Shown here: positions 25,124-34,490 of the stretch, piece by piece
Layout of the letters: the number at the start of each line of letters is the position of its first letter
How positions within the stretch are numbered: the stretch's first letter is position 1
From: Micromonospora pisi
GTDB lineage: Bacteria; Actinomycetota; Actinomycetes; Mycobacteriales; Micromonosporaceae
Direction of reading: 5' to 3'
Length of the DNA stretch: 64,000 nucleotides
NCBI RefSeq assembly: GCF_003633685.1
Contig: NZ_RBKT01000001.1
Coordinates: 1,984,001 to 2,048,000, forward strand
Position numbers and translations under genes: made by a program
The notes under the pieces: generated by a model
The model's database searches: none
Told to the model about the DNA's origin: nothing
What the model saw: only the letters and a program-made list of their open reading frames with translations

Positions 25124-28100
25124 GTGACTGATCGCTACCGCGACCGCTGGGGCGAGCCGCCCGAGCCCTCCTGGATGGTCGAGCCGACCACGGAGTGGCA
25201 GCCCGCTTTCCCTGGCCAACGCTATCCCGGCGACCCGGGGCCGAAGCGCCCGCCACACCGCCCTTCGGGGCGTGCGTCGGTCATCTCCGGCCGGGCCGAG
25301 ATCCCGTCACCCGACGACCAGTCGTCGCACCCACACGAGCCGTACGCCAGCCACCCGCGCGGCCAGCAGGGGGGATACGGTCCGACGTCCACCCCCGGCC
25401 CCGGCCGCGGTCCCGGTCCCGGTCCCGAGCAGGGACCGTCCCACCGGTACGGACGCGAACAGGCGTGGGACCGCGAACAGGGACGCGACCGCGAACAGCG
25501 CTGGGACGGCTCCCCGGGTCACGGCCGCCCGTCCGGCTACGGCCCGCCTGGCGCTTACGACCAGCCGCCCGGTTACGGGCAGCCCGCCGGCTACGGTCAA
25601 CCGGCGGAGCGGGGCCAGCGCCGGTCGGTGGAGGGCGAGCCGCCCCGCGCCGATCGCCCGCAATCTCGCGGTGACGGCCAGCCGCCGCGGGTGGACGGCC
25701 AGCGCACACCCATGGACGAGCAGCCGCCCCGGATGGACGGCCGACGCCCCGGCGCGGACGGTCGACGTCAACCGACGGAGGAGCGGCGCCCGCCAGCGGA
25801 GGACCACCGGCCCGGTGTCGACGGCTGGAGCACGCCACCCGCGCCCGACCGGGCCGAACACTGGGGCGGGCCACTCCCTCCGGTCCGCCCGGTAGGTCGT
25901 CCACACCAGACAGACCCGAACCACCCGGCAGGCCCGAACCAGCCGGCGGGCCCGGCACATCCGGTCAGCCCGGCATACCCACCGAGTTCCGCTCGTCCGG
26001 TCGGCCCCGCTCACCCGTCGGGTTCCGCTCGTCCGGTCAGCCCCGCCCACCCGGTCAGCCCGGCATATCCACCGGGCTCCGCTCGTCCGGTCAGCCCGGC
26101 CCACCCGGTCAGCCCCGCCCACCCGGTCAGCCCGGCACACCCACCGGGCTCCGCACACCCGGTCAGCCCCGCCCACCCTGGCGGCCCCGCCCACCCTGGC
26201 GGGCCTGGGCGCCGTGGACCGGTGGGACCAGGGCACGGCGAATCGGCTCATGGTGACTACCGACCAGTCGACGGTCCGGACCAGCGACAGCGACCGGACC
26301 AGGGCCGGCCCACCGGTCGGCGCGGGCCAGAGCGGGACCCTCGGGAGCAGCCGCAGTACCGCGCCGGCACCGGTGCGCCCCCCGGCGGGCCCGGGCCGTA
26401 CGACCGCACGGGCGGCTGGCGGCCGGACTCCGGTCCCGAGGAGACCCAGGCGCTGCCGGGCCGCCGGCCGACCCCGCCGGTCCCCCGGTTCCCGTCCTCC
26501 GACGCGCCCGCCGGCCGGCCGCACCCCACCGACCCCGGCTGGTCCACCGCGGAGCCCCGCCCACCGGTCGCCCCGGGTACGGCCCGCCCTGGTTGGCACG
26601 ACGGTCCGGCCGATCACCCCGAGCGGGGCGAGGCGGGTCATCCGTCCACTCCCGAGTCGCCACGCCTCCAGATGCCCCTCGCGGGCCGCCATGAGCGCGA
26701 CGTCGTGCCCCCGGTGGAGCGCCGTACGGGTGGTAGCGGGCCGGCGCCGGAGGAGACCCGGTCCCCCGACCGGGGTCCGGCCGTACGCCGGGAACCTCCA
26801 CCAGCGCGCGACCTCAACCGGGCGCCTGACGGCGCTTCTCGGCCGCCCATGGCCGTTCCAGGTGCTGCCACCGGTCGTCCGGATGGGCCGACCCGGCCCG
26901 ACCGCGCTGCCGGACCGGGGCGGGACGGCCAACTGCCGCCCGGTGCCGGCTGGCCGATGGCGGAGGTTCCGCCGACCTACCGAGGCCCGGAGCGGTCGAA
27001 CGCGCCCGTCTCCGGTCCGCCGGTGGCGAGCGAGCCGCTGCTGAGCGGCGCCGACCTGTTCACTCCGCCCCGGGAGCGACGCAAGCAGCCGGCCGAAGCG
27101 GCCGAGACGCCGGTGCCGGCCCAGCGCACCGGTGACCGGAACGTCGAGCCGGCGCAGGTCCAGGAGCCCGGCTCCGCCTGGCTGGCACCGAAGACCGACC
27201 CGGAACCGACGTCGCGACCGGCACAACCCGAACGGCCGGCACAACCCGAACGGCAGCCCGAACGGCAGCCCGAACGGCCGGCCGGGGGCGACCAGCCCCG
27301 TCCCCCGGTCGCCGTGCCACCGGCGGCCGGGCTGCGCCTGGAGTTCCTGCCCGCGCCGACGCCGGCTCAACCACCGACGCCGAGTCAACCACCGACGCCG
27401 GCCCGACCGCCGGCACCGGTCGAGCCGGACCGGACACCGGAGAGCGCCGGGCCCGCAGTGGTGGAGCCGGCGCCCCCGAGCGCACCGCCCGTCGCCGCCC
27501 CGCACCCCGTTCCCACCCTGGACTCCGATCCGGACGCCCTCACCGGTCGGCCGGCGGGCTCCACCGAGCAGCCCGCCACACCGGACGTACCGGCACCGGT
27601 CTGGCCACCCGCGGTCCCGTCACCGGTCGTCCCCGCGCCGGCGGCGGTCACCCGGGCCGAGCCGACCCCGGTCACGCCCGCCCGGCCCGAGCCGGCGCCG
27701 TTCGCCGGCACGACGACCGAGCCGCCGACCGCCCCGAGTGACCTGGATGGCGGGTCGACCGAGGCGACCGCAACCGGTACGGACACCCCCGGGCAGGCCA
27801 CCGCCACCACCACCTCATCGGTCGGGACCGGCGGGGCGGCCGATGACGCCGACCCCGTCGGGGACGCCACGATCGCTCCAGTTCAGCGCACCGACCCCGG
27901 CCCCGGGACGGACGGTGTGGCGGCCGCCGCGACGGGAAGTCCGCTGCCCGAAGCGGTCACCACCGACGGCGACCTGCCGGCGGCACCGGTCTCCGGTCCA
28001 CCCGCCCCGCACTCGCCCGCCGACGCCCCCGGGTCGACTCCGACACCGCCGACGGAGGCGCGCACCCGCCCCGACGACGGGCAACGGCCACCCGAGGAGG

Positions 28101-29938
28101 AGCCAGCGGTCGCCGGTACGTCGGACCCGACGTCGGCCGCACCGGGCGATCCGGCCCCGGCCGCGTCCCCCTCCGACGGCCTGTACGCCGAACCGGCCGA
28201 TCGGGCGCCGTACGACCAGTCGGGGCAGGCCGTCGAGGTGGAACCGGTCGTCGGGTCGGTGGACGCCGCCGAACCGCCACCGGTCCGCGCCGAGGAACAG
28301 TCACGCAGCGCCGAATCGGGACCGGGCAACGCCGACGCACACCTGGACGCGCTCGACACCCGCCCGGACCCCGTGGGCGCGCCGCTGGACGAGGGTCCGC
28401 TGCCGGAGGACCCGGTGCCGGTGTCGGGTCCACCGCTGGCCACCAGCGCTCCCGGCTCACCGGTCGCCGAGGCCAGCCCGGACACGGTGCTGCCGCCCCC
28501 GGAGGGGCCGGCGGCCGGCGCCGCCACGGCGCTGCGCGCGCCGACCATGCTGACCCCGATCATCACGACCGACGAATCGGCGGGCGGGACGAGCCCGGCG
28601 GACGAGACGGCCGAGACGGACGAAGCCCCGGTCGCCGACCCGGAGCAGGTGCTCTCGTCGTACAGCTGGCGGTTCCACCACGAGACCCTGCGGGAACTGG
28701 TCGAGGATCCGGACGAGTTGCGGGCGATCCGCGACCGGTTGACCGAGAAGCTCGAACCGGCGCAGGACGACCCGACCCGGGCCCGGCTGCTCAGCCTGCG
28801 CGCGGTCGTCTCCCGGATCCTCGGGGATCTGGGCAAGGCGCTCGCCGACGGCAAGCTCGCCCTGGGCCACGCCGAGGCCACCGGCCAACTGCGGCGGATC
28901 GCCATCGCCCAGGCGCGGTTGGCGCACGTGATGCAGTGGCGGGGTGACTTCGCCGAGGCCGACCGGCTCTTCGAGGAGGCGAACTCCTCCGAGCTGCCCG
29001 ACCGGCTGCGGGCCACCATGCACGAGCACGCCGGCCGTTCCTGCTACGACCAGGGCCGCTACATCGAGGCGTGCAACCACTTCGAGAAGGCACTCGAACT
29101 GCGCAAGGTCGAGGACCCGGACCTGATCGCCCGGACCGAACTCGCGCTCGACGCGGTGTTCAACAAGGTGGCCCAGCAGGGCTGGGGCCCGTACCCCCGG
29201 GACCGCGACGAGATCCTCCAGGTGCACCAGCCGCCGGTGCCGACGTTCAGCGAGAAGATGCAGCGCTGGGGCTACGCCCTGCCCGACGGGGAGCTCGCGG
29301 TGGCGCCGAGCTACGCCGACGCCCAGCCGTTCCACGACGGTGTGGCCTGGGTACGCCGGCCCGAGACCCGTACCTGGGAACTCATCGACGAGTCCGGCGA
29401 GCCGCTGATCGAGGCGACCGCCGGTTACCTCGGCGTCGGTTCGTTCGCCGACGGTCTGGCCTGGGTGTCCCGGGACGGAACCGGCGGTTGGATCGCGATC
29501 GACAAGACGAACCAGGTGGTGATCGGGCAGGGCTGCGACGACGTACGGCCGTTCCGCCGGGGTGTCGCGGCGGTTCGTCGCGGCGGCTGGGGCGCCGTCG
29601 ACAAGACCGGTCGGGTGGTGCTGCCGACCCGGTACGGTGCCTTCGCCACCGCCCTGACCGACGGCCGCTACGTCGAGGGTTTCACCGACGAGGGTCTCGC
29701 GATCGTCGACTCGAACGGTCGTAAGGGCGTGGTCGACCGGACCGGACGGGTGATCGTGTCGCCGACGTACCCGGCGATGGTGATCCATCCGGTGGCTTTC
29801 CTGATCGCCACCCCGGACGGCCAGTGGGGCGCCCTCGACCGGCGCGGCGAACTGCTGATCGACCCGGTCCACGCCAGCCGCGCGGACGTGATGGACGAGA
29901 TCGACCGTCTGCTGGCGGACACCAAACCGGTGCTCTGA
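25124..29938 (+). CDS. Large proline-rich protein with C-terminal TPR and WG repeats
   Basis: A 1604-residue protein. About the first 1150 residues are Pro/Gly/Arg/Glu/Asp-rich, repetitive and probably disordered, with blocks such as PAHPVSPAHP, GYGQPAGYGQPA and QPERQPERQPER. From about 1175 a helical region with TPR-like repeats appears (LGKALADGKLALGHAEATG; IEACNHFEKALELRKVEDPD). From about 1378 to the end, WG-type beta repeats follow (FHDGVAWVRR, FADGLAWVSR, GWGAVDKTGRVVLPTRYGAF, QWGALDRRGELLIDP). No signal peptide or membrane helix is evident, so it is probably cytoplasmic. Only the C-terminal third is likely to be conserved. Function unknown. Confidence 0.88.
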   Translation: MTDRYRDRWGEPPEPSWMVEPTTEWQPAFPGQRYPGDPGPKRPPHRPSGRASVISGRAEIPSPDDQSSHPHEPYASHPRGQQGGYGPTSTPGPGRGPGPGPEQGPSHRYGREQAWDREQGRDREQRWDGSPGHGRPSGYGPPGAYDQPPGYGQPAGYGQPAERGQRRSVEGEPPRADRPQSRGDGQPPRVDGQRTPMDEQPPRMDGRRPGADGRRQPTEERRPPAEDHRPGVDGWSTPPAPDRAEHWGGPLPPVRPVGRPHQTDPNHPAGPNQPAGPAHPVSPAYPPSSARPVGPAHPSGSARPVSPAHPVSPAYPPGSARPVSPAHPVSPAHPVSPAHPPGSAHPVSPAHPGGPAHPGGPGRRGPVGPGHGESAHGDYRPVDGPDQRQRPDQGRPTGRRGPERDPREQPQYRAGTGAPPGGPGPYDRTGGWRPDSGPEETQALPGRRPTPPVPRFPSSDAPAGRPHPTDPGWSTAEPRPPVAPGTARPGWHDGPADHPERGEAGHPSTPESPRLQMPLAGRHERDVVPPVERRTGGSGPAPEETRSPDRGPAVRREPPPARDLNRAPDGASRPPMAVPGAATGRPDGPTRPDRAAGPGRDGQLPPGAGWPMAEVPPTYRGPERSNAPVSGPPVASEPLLSGADLFTPPRERRKQPAEAAETPVPAQRTGDRNVEPAQVQEPGSAWLAPKTDPEPTSRPAQPERPAQPERQPERQPERPAGGDQPRPPVAVPPAAGLRLEFLPAPTPAQPPTPSQPPTPARPPAPVEPDRTPESAGPAVVEPAPPSAPPVAAPHPVPTLDSDPDALTGRPAGSTEQPATPDVPAPVWPPAVPSPVVPAPAAVTRAEPTPVTPARPEPAPFAGTTTEPPTAPSDLDGGSTEATATGTDTPGQATATTTSSVGTGGAADDADPVGDATIAPVQRTDPGPGTDGVAAAATGSPLPEAVTTDGDLPAAPVSGPPAPHSPADAPGSTPTPPTEARTRPDDGQRPPEEEPAVAGTSDPTSAAPGDPAPAASPSDGLYAEPADRAPYDQSGQAVEVEPVVGSVDAAEPPPVRAEEQSRSAESGPGNADAHLDALDTRPDPVGAPLDEGPLPEDPVPVSGPPLATSAPGSPVAEASPDTVLPPPEGPAAGAATALRAPTMLTPIITTDESAGGTSPADETAETDEAPVADPEQVLSSYSWRFHHETLRELVEDPDELRAIRDRLTEKLEPAQDDPTRARLLSLRAVVSRILGDLGKALADGKLALGHAEATGQLRRIAIAQARLAHVMQWRGDFAEADRLFEEANSSELPDRLRATMHEHAGRSCYDQGRYIEACNHFEKALELRKVEDPDLIARTELALDAVFNKVAQQGWGPYPRDRDEILQVHQPPVPTFSEKMQRWGYALPDGELAVAPSYADAQPFHDGVAWVRRPETRTWELIDESGEPLIEATAGYLGVGSFADGLAWVSRDGTGGWIAIDKTNQVVIGQGCDDVRPFRRGVAAVRRGGWGAVDKTGRVVLPTRYGAFATALTDGRYVEGFTDEGLAIVDSNGRKGVVDRTGRVIVSPTYPAMVIHPVAFLIATPDGQWGALDRRGELLIDPVHASRADVMDEIDRLLADTKPVL
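25956..26208 (+). repeat. Tandem repeats inside the WG-protein gene
   Basis: Near-identical 15-base units (core CACCCGGTCAGCCC) with interspersed CCACCGGGCTCCG units encode PAHPVSPAHP / PPGSARPVSP repeats. Such a tract is prone to expansion and contraction. A smaller tract (27238-27279) encodes QPERQPERQPER. Confidence 0.85.
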
Positions 29939-30009
29939 GCGCCCTGCGGGAGATTCCGGCACCCCAAGTCGATCATTGGTTGGAGATCGGCACCAGTTAA
30001 GGTCTGAGC

Positions 30010-31005
30010 ATGGACTTCCGACACCTCGGCCGTTCCGGTCTCCGGGTCAGCGAGATCTCGTACGGCAACTGGATCACCCACGGCTCCCAGATCGAGGAGG
30101 ACGCCGCCCTCGCCTGCGTCCACGCCGCGCTGGAGCAGGGCATCACCACGTTCGACACCGCCGACGTCTACGCCGGCACCCGCGCGGAGGCCGTACTCGG
30201 TCGTGCCCTGCAGGGCCAGCGCCGGGAAGGGCTGGAGATCCTCACCAAGGTCTACTGGCCGACCGGTCCCGGACCGAACGACCGGGGCCTGTCCCGCAAG
30301 CACATCATGGAGTCGATCAACGGCTCGCTGCGCCGGTTGCAGACCGACTACGTCGATCTCTACCAGGCCCACCGGTACGACTACACCACCCCGCTCGAGG
30401 AGACGATGGAGGCCTTCGCCGACGTCGTACGCTCGGGCAAGGCTCTCTACATCGGGGTCTCGGAGTGGCGGGCCGACCAGATCCGCGAGGCGTACGAGCT
30501 GGCCCGCCAGCTCAAGATCCACCTGGTCTCCAACCAGCCGCAGTACTCGATGCTCTGGCGGGTGATCGAGGCTGAGGTGGTGCCGGCGAGCGAGGAACTC
30601 GGCCTCGGCCAGATCGTCTTCTCCCCGATCGCCCAGGGCGTCCTCTCCGGCAAGTACCTGCCCGGCCAGCCGCCGCCGGCCGGCTCCCGGGCCACCGACG
30701 AGAAGTCGGGGGCGAACATGATCGCCCGGTTCATGACCGACGAGGTGCTCACCACCGTGCAGCAGCTCAAGCCCCTCGCCGCGCAGGCCGGGCTGAGCAT
30801 GGCGCAGCTCGCCATCGCCTGGGTGCTGCAGAACCCGAACGTCTCGTCGGCGATCGTCGGCGCGACCCGACCGGAACAGGTCGCGGACAACGTCAAGGCG
30901 GCCGGGGTGAAGCTCGACGCCGACCTGCTCAAGGCGATCGACGAGGTGGTCGCGCCGATCACCGAACGGGACCCGGCCAAGACCCAGAGCCCGGCCCGCC
31001 CGTAA
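30010..31005 (+). CDS. Aldo/keto reductase (Kv-beta / YghZ-like)
   Basis: A 331-residue NADPH-dependent oxidoreductase of the barrel-fold aldo/keto reductase family. The catalytic tetrad is visible: D49 and Y54 (FDTADVY), K80 (ILTKVYW) and H121 (YQAHRYD). SAIVGATRPEQVADN near the C-terminus is the usual cofactor-binding end. The pattern resembles Kv-beta/YghZ-type reductases acting on aldehydes such as methylglyoxal; the true substrate is unknown. The ATG at 30010 has no strong ribosome site. Confidence 0.92.
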   Translation: MDFRHLGRSGLRVSEISYGNWITHGSQIEEDAALACVHAALEQGITTFDTADVYAGTRAEAVLGRALQGQRREGLEILTKVYWPTGPGPNDRGLSRKHIMESINGSLRRLQTDYVDLYQAHRYDYTTPLEETMEAFADVVRSGKALYIGVSEWRADQIREAYELARQLKIHLVSNQPQYSMLWRVIEAEVVPASEELGLGQIVFSPIAQGVLSGKYLPGQPPPAGSRATDEKSGANMIARFMTDEVLTTVQQLKPLAAQAGLSMAQLAIAWVLQNPNVSSAIVGATRPEQVADNVKAAGVKLDADLLKAIDEVVAPITERDPAKTQSPARP

Positions 31006-31025
31006 CCGGATCAGCCCGTAACGAG

Positions 31026-31069
31026 AACGGTCCGGCACCCGTCCCGCAGCGGTCGGGTGCCGGACCGTT
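31026..31069 (+). terminator. Hairpin terminator after the aldo/keto reductase
   Basis: A 16-bp perfect stem (31026-31041 with 31054-31069) with a 12-base loop, starting 21 bases beyond the stop. It lies between convergent genes and could act both ways. Confidence 0.85.
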
Positions 31070-31112
31070 TCCGGTGCGGCGGAGTGGGTCGGCCGAACCG
31101 ACCCGTACCGGA

Positions 31113-31919
31113 TCAGCCCTGCCAGAACCGGATCAGGTCGTATCCGAGGGCGTAGAGCCCACCGGGCAGCCCCAGCCAGTCGCCGACGGTGAAGACGACC
31201 GAGAAGAACCAGCCGTTGATCCGCGGGTTCCAGAGCAGCGCGAAGAGCAGCAGGAAGCCGTACGGGGCCATCAGGTCGTAGCCGCGCCGCCACTGCGGCG
31301 AGAGCCACGGGTAGAGCATGTTGCCGCCGTCGAGGCCCGGCACCGGCAGCAGGTTGAGCACGCTCGCGGTGAGTTGCAGGAAGCCGAGCAACGCGACGCC
31401 GGCCCAGAACTCGGGATGGGCGAACACGTCCGGGCTGAACGCGAACGGGAGCACCAGGACCACGGCGAAGACCACGTTCATGGCTGGTCCGGCGAGGCTG
31501 ACCAGGGTGTGCCGCAGCCGGCCGGGGATCTGGTGGTGGTCGACCCAGACCGCACCGCCGGGCAGGCCGATCCCGCCGAGCAGCACGATCGCCACCGGCA
31601 GGATGAGCGAGAGCAGCGGGTTGGTGTACTTCAGCGGGTTCAGGGTCAGGTAACCGCGATGTGCGACCCCCCGGTCCCCGGCCCGGAACGCCACGATGGC
31701 GTGGGCGTACTCGTGCAGGCAGAGGGAGACCAGCCAGCCCGAGACGACAAAGAGGAACACGTCGAACCGGACGTTGCCGAACCGGTTCCAGGCCATCACG
31801 CCGCTCGCCACGAAGAGGGCGACCAGGGCCAGGAAGATGGGGCTCGGTCGGAACGCCTCCCTCGGTACGCCGAGGACGAGCCGGTCCCGGCCCGGCTGCT
31901 CGTAGCCCATCAGATTCAC
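31113..31919 (-). CDS. Site-2 protease-like (M50) membrane peptidase
   Basis: A 268-residue membrane protein with about six helices. The zinc site HEYAH (H69, E70, H73) in a helix and NLLPVPGLDGG with the third ligand aspartate mark an M50 metallopeptidase. It lacks PDZ or CBS domains. The GTG at 31919 overlaps the stop of the upstream small gene (GTGA); an ATG three codons later is the alternative. Substrate unknown; M50 enzymes cut membrane-bound regulators. Confidence 0.9.
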   Translation of the reverse strand: MNLMGYEQPGRDRLVLGVPREAFRPSPIFLALVALFVASGVMAWNRFGNVRFDVFLFVVSGWLVSLCLHEYAHAIVAFRAGDRGVAHRGYLTLNPLKYTNPLLSLILPVAIVLLGGIGLPGGAVWVDHHQIPGRLRHTLVSLAGPAMNVVFAVVLVLPFAFSPDVFAHPEFWAGVALLGFLQLTASVLNLLPVPGLDGGNMLYPWLSPQWRRGYDLMAPYGFLLLFALLWNPRINGWFFSVVFTVGDWLGLPGGLYALGYDLIRFWQG

Positions 31920-32116
31920 TCGGCGACCGGTTGCAGGCTCATCCGGTATTCGACCCGATCGTCTTCGAGCAGGATCACGGTGGCGACGCCCGCCGCGGAG
32001 AGCTCGCGCCAGGTCTGGCCGATCCAGGACTCGGCGTCGGCCTGGCTGCCGAACGTCTCGTCCGGCCCGCTCACCGCCTGGCCGTCCGTGCCCTCGTACC
32101 GCCAGCTCCACGGCAT
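31916..32116 (-). CDS. Small conserved protein coupled to the M50 peptidase
   Basis: A 66-residue soluble protein (starts MPWSWRYEGTDG, ends LEDDRVEYRMSLQPVAE). Translation is well supported: GGGGAG lies seven bases before the ATG, and the stop overlaps the peptidase start. The layout (WSWRYE near the start, FGSQADAESWIGQTWREL in the middle, VTLLEDD-like strand at the end) matches small actinobacterial proteins of unknown function. The tight coupling suggests a functional link with the protease. Confidence 0.85.
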   Translation of the reverse strand: MPWSWRYEGTDGQAVSGPDETFGSQADAESWIGQTWRELSAAGVATVILLEDDRVEYRMSLQPVAE

Positions 32117-32222
32117 ATCGTGTCTCCCCTCACCGATGTCCCCGACAGACCCCCGCCAGCCTAGCCGGCCGGGGGCGGGCGTCGATCGCCCGCGGCGTAC
32201 CGGACGGACGTAGGGTGCCGGG

Positions 32223-33230
32223 ATGCGATTGGTAAGCAGCCCCGACATCACCTCGGCGGTGAGCCGCCTGGCCGGCCGGATCGTCCGGACTCCCCTGGTC
32301 GAGTCGCCCCGGCTCGGCGACAGCCTCGGGCTGCGGGTCCTGTTGAAGGCCGAGAATCTCCAGCACACCGGGAGCTTCAAGGTCCGGGGGGTGCTCAACG
32401 CGCTGCTGGCCCGCCGGGCCCGGGGCGAGCTGCCGGCCGGGGTGGCCACCTTCTCCGCCGGTAACCACGCCGCCGCCACCGCCTTCGGCGGCCGGGCGCT
32501 GGGGTTGCCGGTGGTCGTCTGCATGCCACCGGGGGCGGTGGTGACGAAGGTCGAGGCGGTCCGGCGCTACGGCGGCGAGATCATCTTCACCGATGACCTG
32601 CTCGGCACCTGCCAGTCGGTCGCCCGGGAGCGGGGGTACGCGATCCTGCACCCGTTCGACGACCCGGACGTGATCGCCGGCCAGGCCACCGTCGGCGCCG
32701 AACTGCTGCACCAGGCCGCCGAAGTGACGCCACCGGTCGACGAACTCCCGCCAGCGGAGCCGGCTCGGGAACCGGCGCCGGTGGACGTGGTGCTGGTGCC
32801 GGTCGGCGGCGGCGGGCTGATCAGCGGGGTGGCGGCGGCGGTACGGGCGGCGTCCCCGTCGACCCGGGTGGTCGGCGTCGAACCGGTGACCGCAAACGCG
32901 ATGACGTACGCCCTCCGGCTCGGTACGCCGACGCCCCTGCCCCAGCGGCCGGTCTCGCTCGCCGACGGCCTGGCCGCGCCGTTCGCCGGCGTACACACCC
33001 TCGCGCACGTGCGGGAGCTGGTCGACGAGGTGGTGGAGGTGCCCGAGGAGGCGATCCGGCCGGCCTGGTGGGAGCTGCTCGACAGCGGCAAGCTGCTGGT
33101 CGAGCCCTCGGCCGCGGTCGGACTCGCCGCGCTGCGGCACGGGCTGGTCCGGACCCGGCCGGGCGAGACGGTCGCGCTCGTCCTCTCCGGCGGCAACGTC
33201 GCCCCGGCCAGTCTGGCCGGGCTCGGCTGA
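32223..33230 (+). CDS. PLP-dependent threonine/serine dehydratase-like protein
   Basis: A 335-residue fold-type II PLP enzyme. The cofactor lysine is K53 (TGSFKVRG), the phosphate-binding loop is VGGGGLISG, and SAGNHAAATA is the substrate loop. Serine racemase and catabolic threonine dehydratase are the nearest types; there is no C-terminal ACT domain. A Pro/Glu-rich insert of about 20 residues (near residues 165-188) is unusual for the family. The following MFS gene overlaps its stop. Confidence 0.88.
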   Translation: MRLVSSPDITSAVSRLAGRIVRTPLVESPRLGDSLGLRVLLKAENLQHTGSFKVRGVLNALLARRARGELPAGVATFSAGNHAAATAFGGRALGLPVVVCMPPGAVVTKVEAVRRYGGEIIFTDDLLGTCQSVARERGYAILHPFDDPDVIAGQATVGAELLHQAAEVTPPVDELPPAEPAREPAPVDVVLVPVGGGGLISGVAAAVRAASPSTRVVGVEPVTANAMTYALRLGTPTPLPQRPVSLADGLAAPFAGVHTLAHVRELVDEVVEVPEEAIRPAWWELLDSGKLLVEPSAAVGLAALRHGLVRTRPGETVALVLSGGNVAPASLAGLG

Positions 33231-34444
33231 CTCCGGGCGGAAGCTGGTCGCCGGTCCCCTCGGCCGGGCCGCTGCGCACGTTGGCCTGGGCGACCCTGGC
33301 AAACACCGTCGGCACCGGCCTCTGGGGCGCCGGGGCGGCCCTGTTCCTCACCCGGAGCGTGGGGCTGCCGGTCACCTCGGTCGGGGTGGGCCTCACCGTC
33401 GCCGCGGTGGTCGGGCTGGGTGCCAGCGTTCCCCTGGGGCACCTCGCCGACCGGCGGGACCCGCGCACGCTGCGGGCCGTACTGCAACTCGGGCAGGCGG
33501 TGGTCGCGGCGTCGTACCTGCTGGTCGGATCGTTCGCCACGTTCCTGGTGGTCGCGGTGCTCGACGCCCTGCTCCTGGCAGGGAACCTCACGGTCCGGGC
33601 GGCGCTGGTCGCGGCGGTCGCCGGGCCCGGGGGGCGGGTGCGCGCGTTCGCCACGCTGCGGGCGGTGGCCAACGTCGGGATCAGCGTCGGCGCCGCGCTG
33701 GCCGGGCTCGCGCTGACCGCCGACAACCGCACCGGGTACGTCCTGCTGGCGCTCGGCAACGCGGTCACGTACCTGGTCTCGGCGGGCCTGCTGACCCGAC
33801 TGCCGGCCCTGCCACCCACCGCCGGTGGGATGCGGGCGGGTGGTGGTCTCGCCGCGTTGCGGGACCGGCCCTACCTCGCGGTGGGCGCCGCCGCCTCGGT
33901 CATCTCGCTGCACGCGGTGGTGCTCACCCTGGTCCTGCCGCTCTGGATCGCCGGCCAGGCGCACGTCCCACGGGCGACGGTCTCGGCGGTGCTGGTGACC
34001 AACGCGGTGCTGACCGTGCTGCTGACGGTCCGGCTGAGCCACGGCGTACGGGACACCCCGTCGGCTGCCCGCACGATGCGCCGGGCCGGGATCGTGCTGG
34101 CCGCCGCGATGCTCCTGTACGCCTCGTCCGCCGGGTTGGCCACCGGGACCGCCGTCGGTCTGCTGCTGTTCGCGACCGTGGTCTACACGGTCGGTGACCT
34201 CTACCACGCGAACGCCTCCGCCGGCCTGTCCTACAACCTCGCCGACCCGGCCGCACTCGGCCAGTACCAGGGAGTTTTCGGTCTGGTGACCGGCCTGGCC
34301 CAGGCCGCCGGCCCGGCGTTGCTCACGCTGTTGCTGATCGGTGGCGGCCGGGTCGGCTGGGTGGTGCTGGCCGTGATGCTCTCGTTGGCCGGATCGGCGG
34401 TGCCGGCGTTGACCCGTCGGGCGCGGCGTGGCGGGGGTGAGTGA
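33227..34444 (+). CDS. MFS transporter (12-helix), start codon uncertain
   Basis: A 405-residue transporter with about 12 hydrophobic segments and motif-A-like PLGHLADRRDPR. No ATG or GTG lies near the expected start. The best fit is a CTG at 33227 overlapping the dehydratase stop (CTGA), which gives a hydrophilic leader before the first helix. A TTG at 33281 would start directly at the helix. Coupling to the dehydratase hints at an amino-acid-related substrate, but the family does not prove it. Confidence 0.8.
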   Translation: MTPGGSWSPVPSAGPLRTLAWATLANTVGTGLWGAGAALFLTRSVGLPVTSVGVGLTVAAVVGLGASVPLGHLADRRDPRTLRAVLQLGQAVVAASYLLVGSFATFLVVAVLDALLLAGNLTVRAALVAAVAGPGGRVRAFATLRAVANVGISVGAALAGLALTADNRTGYVLLALGNAVTYLVSAGLLTRLPALPPTAGGMRAGGGLAALRDRPYLAVGAAASVISLHAVVLTLVLPLWIAGQAHVPRATVSAVLVTNAVLTVLLTVRLSHGVRDTPSAARTMRRAGIVLAAAMLLYASSAGLATGTAVGLLLFATVVYTVGDLYHANASAGLSYNLADPAALGQYQGVFGLVTGLAQAAGPALLTLLLIGGGRVGWVVLAVMLSLAGSAVPALTRRARRGGGE

Positions 34445-34490
34445 CCCACCTCCCAGGCGAATCCCCGGCTGGGCGCTCTAAGGTACGGGC

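Noticed and set aside
34445-34490. Cobalamin riboswitch before the CobU-CobT gene
   Set aside because: Only 46 bases separate it from the MFS gene, too short for a B12 aptamer.
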